Shown here: piece after piece, positions 26,353 through 33,600 of the stretch
Numbering within the stretch: position 1 is the first letter of the stretch
Layout of the letters: each line of letters begins with the position of its first letter
Source of the DNA: Dokdonella koreensis DS-123
GTDB lineage: Bacteria; Pseudomonadota; Gammaproteobacteria; Xanthomonadales; Rhodanobacteraceae
NCBI RefSeq assembly: GCF_001632775.1
Contig: NZ_CP015249.1
Location: 3,700,686 to 3,764,685 of the forward strand
Length of the DNA stretch: 64,000 bases
Reading direction: 5' to 3'
Translations under genes and position numbers: made by a program
Notes under the pieces: generated by a model
Database searches by the model: none
Seen by the model: only the letters and a program-made list of their open reading frames with translations
What the model was told of the DNA's origin: nothing

Positions 26353-27117
26353 CTACATGCCGCGAAACCGATGCACGAACGCGGCGCTGACGGGCAGCGT
26401 TTCGGGCCGGCTCTTCAGGCGCAGTCCCGGCCGGCCGAGGTCGTCCTTGCGCAGCCGCTCGATCGCCGAGACCCGCACGACCACGCTGCGGTGCACCTGC
26501 CAGAACAGGTCCGGATCGAGCCCTGCCAGGAGCTCCTTGAGCGGCATGCGGATCACCGCCTCGTCGGCGGCGGTGACGACGCGCACGTACTTGTCCTGCG
26601 CCTGGAAGTAGACCACTTCGTCGATGCCGATCATGCGCACGCTGTCGCCGGCGCTGGCGCTGATCCAACGGATCAGGCGCTCGCCGCGCGGCCGCAGCTG
26701 CGCTTCGAGCTCGTCGATCGCCGGTGCCGGCGCGACCGGCCGCGGCTGCTGCAGGCGGATGCGCAGCCGGTCCACCGTCTGCTGCAGCCGGGCGGCCTGT
26801 ACCGGCTTGAGCAGGTAGTCGGTCGCACCGGCCTCGAACGCGCGGATCGCGTACTCGTCGTAGGCCGTCGTGAACACGACCAGGCCGCCACCGGCCACCA
26901 CCGCGCGGGCGACGTCCAGGCCGCCGACGCCCGGCATGCGGATGTCCAGGAAGGCCACCTGCGGACGCTGTTCCGCAGCGACCAGCAGCGCCGAAGGCCC
27001 GTCTTCGCAGGCGCCGACCACCTCCAGCTCCGGCCACGCCTCGGCCAGCATGTCCAGCAGCGCGGCGCGCTGCGGCGCCTCGTCCTCCGCGATCAGGGCG
27101 GTGACCACGGCACTCAT
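26353..27117 (-). CDS. LytTR-type response regulator
   Basis: 254-residue regulator. The receiver domain (1-120) has the acidic pair E11/D12, phospho-acceptor D58 in AFLDIRMPG, T at TTAYDEYAIRAFEAGATDY and the Lys in LLKPV. A LytTR DNA-binding domain (about 150-254) has ISASAGDSVRMIGIDEVVYF and WQVHRSVVVRVSAIERL. Proteins of this class bind direct-repeat sites and activate a few target genes. The start overlaps the upstream kinase stop in ATGA, so the two are translated together and form a cognate pair. Confidence 0.94.
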   Translation of the reverse strand: MSAVVTALIAEDEAPQRAALLDMLAEAWPELEVVGACEDGPSALLVAAEQRPQVAFLDIRMPGVGGLDVARAVVAGGGLVVFTTAYDEYAIRAFEAGATDYLLKPVQAARLQQTVDRLRIRLQQPRPVAPAPAIDELEAQLRPRGERLIRWISASAGDSVRMIGIDEVVYFQAQDKYVRVVTAADEAVIRMPLKELLAGLDPDLFWQVHRSVVVRVSAIERLRKDDLGRPGLRLKSRPETLPVSAAFVHRFRGM

Positions 27118-28325
27118 GGCGCCTCGACCGGGATGCGGATCTGCGCCCGGGTCCCCTCGCCGGGCCGGCCGTCCAGCCGCAGCCGCGCGCGATCGCCGTA
27201 GCGCATCGCCAGCTGGTCGCGCACGTTGGCCAGGCCCATGCCGCTGCCGAGGCCCGGCTGCAGGCCGGCGCCGTCGTCGCTCACCGTCACCACCAGCTCG
27301 CCCTCGGTCCGCTGTGCGTCGATCCGGATGCGCCCGGGACCGGGCTTGGGTTCGATGCCGTGCTTGACCGCGTTCTCGACCAGGGTCAGCAGCAGCAGCG
27401 GCGGATAGGCGCAGCCACGCAACGCGGGCGCCACCTCGACCGCGTAGCCCAGCCGGTCGCCCGTGCGCAGCCGCATCAGCTCCAGGTAGCTGGTGCAGAT
27501 GTCCAGCTGCTGGCCGAGCGTGGAATGCAGCAGCGCGTCGTCTTCGCGCAGCTTCGGGATCGTCGCGCGCAGGTGGTCGACCAGCGCGTCGAGCGTCGCC
27601 TCGGCGCGCGCCGGATCGCGGCGGACCAGCGCGCGCACCGAGGCCAGGGTGTTGAACAGGAAGTGCGGCTCCACCTGCGCCTGCAGCAGGCCCAGGCGCA
27701 GGTCGGCACGCTGCGCCTGCACGCGTGCATCGGCCAGTTCGCGCTGGTTGCGGTGATCGCGCCAGCGCTGCCGCTCGCTGAAGTAGGCGCGCAGCGCAAG
27801 CCCGCCACCGAAGAGGCCGTAGATCACGATCAGCAGCAGTATGTTGAGCGCGGTCGAGACCGCCTGCTCGATCGGCCCGAGGTCCGGCGCCGGTGGACGG
27901 GCGGACGGACCGAGGGCCGCCACCAGCATCGCATCGATGCGTGCGGAGGCGATCGAGTCGGCGAAGTAGCTGACGACCATGCCGAGCAGCATCGCCGCGA
28001 CGATGCCGCGCCGTTCGGCCAGCGCCGACCAGCCGCGATGCCGTACCCAGGTCGCCAGCGCCGGCCCGGCGGTCGCCATCAGCGCGAACCCGGCGAACTG
28101 GTACGACGCCATCGGCAGCACCAGGCCGTAGTCGCGCGCCAACAGGCCGATCGTTCCGCCGATCAGCAGCGCGATCACGCCGATGATGGTCGCGAACAAG
28201 GCGCTGCGGCCGCGCAGCCACGGCAGGCTGAACACCGGGTACTGGCGGTAGCGGCTCCAGGCCGTGCCGCCGCCGACCAGGACGTCGGGCGGCAGGCGGC
28301 GGTCGAGCGGGTAGCCGGCGGTCAT
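27114..28325 (-). CDS. LytS/YehU-type sensor histidine kinase
   Basis: 403-residue membrane histidine kinase. About four helices (around 42-64, 73-92, 108-126, 160-180) form a compact sensor with no large periplasmic domain. A coiled stretch leads to the His_kinase (PF06580) dimerisation motif QAQVEPHFLFNTLASVRAL, whose His (near residue 222) is the phosphorylation site. An HATPase domain with N-box TLVENAVKHGIEP and G-box DDGAGLQPG follows. The gene starts 10 bases after the stop of the exported serine hydrolase and overlaps the LytTR regulator by four bases, so the three form one operon. The signal is unknown. Membrane stress or a product of the hydrolase is possible. Confidence 0.93.
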   Translation of the reverse strand: MTAGYPLDRRLPPDVLVGGGTAWSRYRQYPVFSLPWLRGRSALFATIIGVIALLIGGTIGLLARDYGLVLPMASYQFAGFALMATAGPALATWVRHRGWSALAERRGIVAAMLLGMVVSYFADSIASARIDAMLVAALGPSARPPAPDLGPIEQAVSTALNILLLIVIYGLFGGGLALRAYFSERQRWRDHRNQRELADARVQAQRADLRLGLLQAQVEPHFLFNTLASVRALVRRDPARAEATLDALVDHLRATIPKLREDDALLHSTLGQQLDICTSYLELMRLRTGDRLGYAVEVAPALRGCAYPPLLLLTLVENAVKHGIEPKPGPGRIRIDAQRTEGELVVTVSDDGAGLQPGLGSGMGLANVRDQLAMRYGDRARLRLDGRPGEGTRAQIRIPVEAP

Positions 28326-28335
28326 GCCGATGCGC

Positions 28336-29970
28336 TCAGCGGCGCTCGCCGCGCAACTGCTGGCCGCCCTGCAGCAGCGTCAGCGCGCGGACCACGCCGG
28401 CGTCGTCACGCTCGAAGCGGATCTCGGCTGCGACGGCCTCGGCGACGAACACGTCCTTCTCCACTGCCTTGACCTCGATCGGCTGCTGGCCGCTGCCCTG
28501 GACGTACAGTGTGCCCGCCTTCGCGCTCACCGTCAGCGAGAAGGCCGGTACCAGCGGATACTCGCCGACGTAGTCGCGCAGCGCCTCGGGCGTCAGCGTC
28601 ACGGCTGCCTTGGCGACGGGCGGATCGAGCCGCACGGCCGGCAGCTCCGCGCCGAGCTGCATCCACGTGAACGTGTAGCCGCCCGGCGTGCGCTGCGGCC
28701 GCAGCACCGCGTCGAAATCGAGCGGGTAGAAGTCGCCGGCGTCGTCGTAGCCCATCGCATGCGCGCCCTGCCCCTCCGGCTCGATCACCAGGGCGCCGTC
28801 GCGTTGCGTGAGCTGCATCGTCAGTCCATCGCCGATGCGGTAGCGCCCGGCCAGCCCGTCGAGCAGGGCGCGATCGGGAGCGGCCGCCTTGCGCGGCGCG
28901 CCGAGCGGGAAGCTGGCATCGACCAGGTGCAGGCCGAGACTGCCGAGGCTGCCGATCGAGGTCCAGGCGGTATCGGCCAGGATGACCACGCCACGCTGGC
29001 GCGCACGGTCCACCGCGACGAACGAGGAGAATCCGCCGGTGCCGCCCTCGTGGACCAGCACGCGGCGCTCGCCGACCGGCATCAGCATCCAGTTCATGCC
29101 CATCGGTGGATGCTGCGAAAGCGGCTGCTGCGTGGCCTCCAGCACCGCGACGATCGGCGCGTCGCCGTGGCCGAGCTGGCCCCGCACGTAGCGCACCATG
29201 TCCTCCAGCGTCACGCGCACGCCGCCGACGCCGGCGAAGTCCACCGGGAAGGTCCAGGCCGGCGTCGCGCGACCGTTCGGCGTGTGGCCGATCGCCGCGC
29301 GGATGCCCCCGGGCCGCCGCGCGACGTAGGCGCCGTCCATGCCGAGCGGCCGCAGCAGCCGCTCGGCCAGCAGCGTCTCGTAGTCCTTGCCGGCGCGGCG
29401 GGCCACCGCCAGCGACAGCACCATCGAGGCGAAGTTGGAGTATTCGAACTGCGTGCCCGGCGCCGCCGTCAGCTTCACGTCGCCGAGCGAGTCGAGCAGG
29501 TCGCGCTCGGTCAGCTTCGCGTACGGATCGGCCTGGGTGGCCGTCGACATGCGCGAGGGCAGCGCCGGCAGGCCCGAGGTATGCGTCACCACATGGCGCA
29601 GGCGGATCGGCTGGCCCTCGAAGACCGGCAGCGGCGTCCCCTTCGGCAGGTAGTCCGCCAGCGGATCGTCGAGCGCGGCCTTGCCCTGCGCGATCAGGTC
29701 GGCCAGCAGGGCGGCCGTCATCGTCTTGCTGACCGATCCGATCTCGAACGCCGTCTTCGCGTCGACCCGGGCCGCGTCGGCCGGATCGGCGCAGGCGATC
29801 GTGCGTGCGACCCGGTCGCGTTCGATCACGGCCACGGCCATGCAGGCGCCGGTACGGTCGCCGGCCAGGCGCCGGTTCACCAGGTCGCGCAGCTGCGCGT
29901 CGTCGATCGCCCGGGCCTGTCCGGACGCAAGGGCCAACCCCAGCGCGACGCCGATCGTTGCCAGATGCAT
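28336..29970 (-). CDS. Exported serine hydrolase, class C beta-lactamase family fold
   Basis: 544-residue periplasmic or secreted hydrolase of the beta-lactamase/DD-peptidase (family S12) fold. The signal peptide is about 1-20 (ASGQARA). The catalytic S79-x-x-K82 is in EIGSVSKTM and the second motif Y177-S-N179 is in FEYSN. A third HxG-type motif is likely at VHEGGTGGF (about residue 320). About 170 C-terminal residues form an extra domain (DUF3471-like). Such proteins are usually esterases, D-aminopeptidases or peptidases rather than resistance beta-lactamases. AGGAG precedes the ATG. It heads an operon with a sensor kinase and a LytTR regulator. Confidence 0.9.
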   Translation of the reverse strand: MHLATIGVALGLALASGQARAIDDAQLRDLVNRRLAGDRTGACMAVAVIERDRVARTIACADPADAARVDAKTAFEIGSVSKTMTAALLADLIAQGKAALDDPLADYLPKGTPLPVFEGQPIRLRHVVTHTSGLPALPSRMSTATQADPYAKLTERDLLDSLGDVKLTAAPGTQFEYSNFASMVLSLAVARRAGKDYETLLAERLLRPLGMDGAYVARRPGGIRAAIGHTPNGRATPAWTFPVDFAGVGGVRVTLEDMVRYVRGQLGHGDAPIVAVLEATQQPLSQHPPMGMNWMLMPVGERRVLVHEGGTGGFSSFVAVDRARQRGVVILADTAWTSIGSLGSLGLHLVDASFPLGAPRKAAAPDRALLDGLAGRYRIGDGLTMQLTQRDGALVIEPEGQGAHAMGYDDAGDFYPLDFDAVLRPQRTPGGYTFTWMQLGAELPAVRLDPPVAKAAVTLTPEALRDYVGEYPLVPAFSLTVSAKAGTLYVQGSGQQPIEVKAVEKDVFVAEAVAAEIRFERDDAGVVRALTLLQGGQQLRGERR

Positions 29971-30152
29971 GGTCGTGATCTCCTGTGGTCGAGGGAGACC
30001 GATGCTGCCGGGTGCGGGCGCGTCCTGCCCGACGCTGCGACGAACCGGCCGATCCCGCCGACGAACCCCGCCCTGGCCGGAGCGGCCGCGTGGCGGTGCC
30101 GTCCGTCGGGCGCCGCTGGCGGGGATCGCGCGAACCGGCTAGGCTTGGCTTC

Positions 30153-30171
30153 GGTATAAACCATTTATACC
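30153..30171 (+). promoter_or_regulatory. Perfect AT-rich palindrome, likely operator
   Basis: GGTATAAACCATTTATACC is a perfect 8-3-8 inverted repeat in the divergent region between the serine hydrolase and the small basic protein. It ends 18 bases before the ATG at 30190. Its core ATAAACCATTTAT is nearly identical to the site at 19565-19577. The position overlaps where RNA polymerase or the ribosome would bind for the rightward gene, which suggests repression, perhaps autoregulation by that gene's basic product. Confidence 0.55.
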
Positions 30172-30189
30172 GATTGACCGGAGAAGTGT

Positions 30190-30555
30190 ATGGCGAATCG
30201 AACGACGGCGGACCGGACCGGCAAGAAGCCGGCCGCTCCCGGCAAGACTCCGGCACGCGTCGCGCGGCCGGTGAAGCGTCCCCCGGCGCCGGCCAGCGGC
30301 ACCGCGGCGGCCGGCAACGGCAAGGAACCGAAGAAGCACAAGCTGGTCCGCGACAGCTTCACGATGCCGCGTGCGGACTTCGAGCTGATTCATGCGCTCA
30401 AGGAGCGCGCGCTCGGGTTCAAGCACCCGGCGAAGAAGAGCGAACTGCTGCGTGCCGGCCTGCAAGCCCTGGCGGCTCTGGACGACGCGGCGTTGCAGGC
30501 ACGACTGGAACGGCTCGTTCCGCTCAAGCCCGGCCGGCCGAAGAAGCGCGACTGA
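30190..30555 (+). CDS. Small basic protein, probable ribbon-helix-helix-like DNA-binding protein
   Basis: 121 residues. A 50-residue Lys/Ala/Pro/Arg-rich disordered tail leads to a compact C-terminal part beginning KHKLVRDSFTMPRADFELIH and followed by an LKERALGFKHPAKKSELLRAGLQAL helix pair. The strand-then-two-helices pattern, with basic residues on the strand (VRDSFTMP), resembles short ribbon-helix-helix repressors. The KPGRPKKRD tail resembles an AT-hook. I recall similar uncharacterised proteins in Burkholderia and Xanthomonas but no function. GGAGAAG precedes the ATG. A perfect palindrome immediately upstream suggests autoregulation. Confidence 0.75.
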   Translation: MANRTTADRTGKKPAAPGKTPARVARPVKRPPAPASGTAAAGNGKEPKKHKLVRDSFTMPRADFELIHALKERALGFKHPAKKSELLRAGLQALAALDDAALQARLERLVPLKPGRPKKRD

Positions 30556-30565
30556 ACCGGTGGCT

Positions 30566-30589
30566 CCCGCGCCGGCACACCGGCGCGGG
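30566..30589 (+). terminator. Terminator hairpin after the small basic protein gene
   Basis: A perfect 10-bp stem, CCCGCGCCGG (30566-30575) with its complement (30580-30589), surrounds a CACA loop, ten bases after the stop codon. It lacks a clear T-run but has the right position. Confidence 0.5.
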
Positions 30590-30619
30590 GCTCGTCATCG
30601 GTTGCTCGCATCCTGCGAT

Positions 30620-30657
30620 CGTCGCCCGGGATCCGGCCCTGCCGGCCCCGGGCGACG
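30620..30657 (-). terminator. Terminator hairpin after the nuclease gene
   Basis: An 11-bp stem has arms CGTCGCCCGGG (30620-30630) and the complement (30647-30657). The 16-base loop itself contains CCGGC-CCT-GCCGG. It starts six bases after the minus-strand stop of the large nuclease. No T-run is present. Confidence 0.5.
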
Positions 30658-30663
30658 CGGTCG

Positions 30664-33600
30664 TCATTGCGTGACCGGCGCCAGCCAGGGCCGCTCGTCG
30701 CCGACCACGGTGCGCAACCGCACCGGCAGCGCGTTGCGGTCGTGGGCCAGCGGTGCCGGCGCTGCGCCGGCGCTGCCGACATACAGATAGCCGCGTGCCT
30801 CGCCGGCCTGCTGCCAGCCCAGCTCAAGCGGGCCGGCGCCCGGCGTCAGCGGCTGCCAGCCGCTGCGCGCAGCGCGTCCATCGGCATCGCGGACGGTGAC
30901 GCGCACGGCAGGCTGCGCGCCCAGGCGGACCAGGTCGATCGCGAACAGCGCCTCGCCGCTGCCGGCCTGGCCGACGGCGACGCGCACCGGCAGTGCGCCG
31001 AGCCGGCCGACGAGGTCCGCGTCCGGCAGCAGGCTGGCGCCGACGAAGCCCGCTGCGTCCGGCGCATCCAGCGCCTGGTCGGCCTCGGCCTGCTCGAAGT
31101 CGTCGCGGAACAACACGATCAGCGTCGCCGTGTCGCTGGCGCTGTTGTTGGCCGGATTCGGGTCGGTCACACCGGGCGCCACCGTCGCGGTGACCGCGTT
31201 GACGATCGGCTCGTCGTCGGCACCGGCCTGCACCGTAGCCGAGTACAGGTAGGTCACCTGGCTGCCGGCCGGCAACGTGACGGTGTCGCTCAAGACCTCG
31301 CCGCTGCCGTCGGCGCAGGTGGCGCCGCCGGTGGTGGTGCAGACCCAGGTGCCGTCGGCCAGCACCGCCGGCAGCACGTCGCTGACCGTCGCGGTCGCCG
31401 CGGCCGGCCCGGCATTGCTGACGGTGATCAGGTAGTCGAGCGTCTGGCCGACCTGCACGAAGTCGCGCCCGTCGGTGATCGTCACCGCGACGTCCGCCTG
31501 CGCCGGCAGGGTCACCGCCGTCGTGGCCGTAGCGCTGTTGTTGCCGCCCGCCGGATCGGCGGTGGCCGCGGTCACGGTCGCGGTGTTGGTCACGGTCGTT
31601 CCACCGGCATCGGCTGCCACGGCGACCACCAGGGTAAACACCGCCGAGCCGACCGCCATCGTCGGCTGCTGGCAGGTCACGGTACCGCTCTGGCCGATCG
31701 CCGGCGTCGTGCACGACCAGCCGGACGGCGCGCCCAGCGACGTGAAGCGGACCGCGGACGGCAAGGCATCGGTCAGCGTCACCGACGCCGCGCTGTCCGG
31801 ACCGGCATTGGCGAGCGTGATCGTGTAGGTCAGCGCGCCGCCGGCCTCGACCGGATCGGGCGCGTCCACCAGCATCACCGAAAGATCCGCCTGCGGCGCC
31901 GATACCGTGGTCGTCGCCGTCGCGCTTCCATTGCCCGGCACCGGGTCGAACGTCGTCGAGGTGGCCGAGGCGGTGTTCGTCACGCTGCCGCTGGCGTCCG
32001 CCGCCACGTCGGCGACCAGGGTGAACACGGCGCTGCCGACCGCCATCGACGGCCGCTGGCAGCTCACCGTGCCGGCCTGGCCGGCGGCCGGCGTCGTGCA
32101 CGACCAGCCGGCGGGCGATGTCAGCGACGCGAAACGCAGCGATGCCGGCAAGGCGTCGGTCAGCGTCACCGCGGCTGCGGCGCTCGGGCCGGCATTGGTC
32201 AGCGTGATCGTGTAGGTCAGTGCCGCACCGGCAGCGACCGGGTCCGGACTGTCGAGGAGGGTGACGGCCAGATCGGCCGCGGTGTCGACGCCGACCGTCT
32301 CGGTGGCGCTGTTGTTGGCGGTGGCCGGATCGGCCGTCGCCGAGGTGACGGTGGTCGCGGCGGCCAGCGTGCTGCCCTGTGCCAGGTCCGCCGCGACGGT
32401 GACCGCCAGTGTGAAGGCCGCGGTGCCCGGCGCGAACGTGGCCAGCGTGCAGGTCACGGTACCGGCGGTACCGACCGCGGGTGTCGTGCAGGTCCAGCCG
32501 GCGGCGCCGGAAAGCGTGGCGAACCCGGTGCCGGCCGGCAGGGCCAGCGTCCAGCTCGCGCTGCTGGCCGACGCGGGGCCGAGGTTGCGGACCTCGATCG
32601 CGTAGGTCAGCGTTCCGCCCGCCAGGACCGGATCGGGCGTGGCGCTGGCGCTGATCGCCAGGTCGGTCGATACCGCATCGGCGAAGAGGCCGACCAGGAC
32701 CGGATCGTGGTCGGACACGCGGTAGGGGCTGGCCGGCTCGAACAGCACGCGCGGCGGCGTCAGCCCCGAGCCGTCGGGCTTCTCCTCGTAGTCCGGCTCG
32801 CCGGTATCGCGTACTTCGTCGTTGTAGTCGAACAGCGGCACCTCGTCGGCGTTGATGTGCCAGACGCCGATGCCGGCGACCTGGGTGTCGAGCGCGGCAT
32901 TGGCCAGCGCGTAGTCCAGGTGGCCGAGCTGGCCGTCGAACAGGTACGAGTACGCGGCCGGGCCGAGCCGGTCGGCGATCAGGTCGACATAGCTGCCACC
33001 GGCGAGCGTCGTCATCGGGGTTTCGCGCGCATAGGAGTTGAAATCGCCGAGCAGCAGCACGTCCGGGTCGCCGGCGGCCGGTATCACCGTGCCGTTGATC
33101 CAGGTCAGCAGGCGGCTGGCCTGCTGGTTGCGCCGGCTGGCGAAGCACGCCTGGCCGTCGCCGGAATCGGCATCGGCACCGCTGGCGCCCGAGCAGCCCT
33201 TGGACTTGAAGTGGTTGGCGACCACGGTGAAGCGCTCGCCGAACGCCGGATTGCCCGCATCGACCACGTCGAAGGTCTGCGCGGTCGGCGGCCGGTTGTG
33301 GATCGCGTTGAGATCGACCTGTGGCGCACCGACCGGCGAGAGCACGCCGGAGCGGTAGATCAGCGCCACGCGGATCGCATCGCTGCCGAGTGCGCCGCCG
33401 GTGTTGACGTAGGCATACGGATGGCTGCCGCCGCAGCGCGCGTTGACCGCGCCGAGCAAATCGGTGACGGCGGCCGAGGTCGGGTGGTTCTCGATCTCGA
33501 CCAGGCCCACCACGTCGGCGTCGAGGCCGCAGACCACCAGCGAGGTGCGCTCGCGCTGGCGCACCAGTTCGGCGGCGCTGTCGGCGCCGCGGCAATCCAT

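Noticed and set aside
28336-29970. Antibiotic-resistance beta-lactamase
   Set aside because: It has the fold and SxxK/YxN motifs of the wider S12 family, but the size and extra C-terminal domain fit esterase/peptidase relatives. Resistance cannot be claimed.
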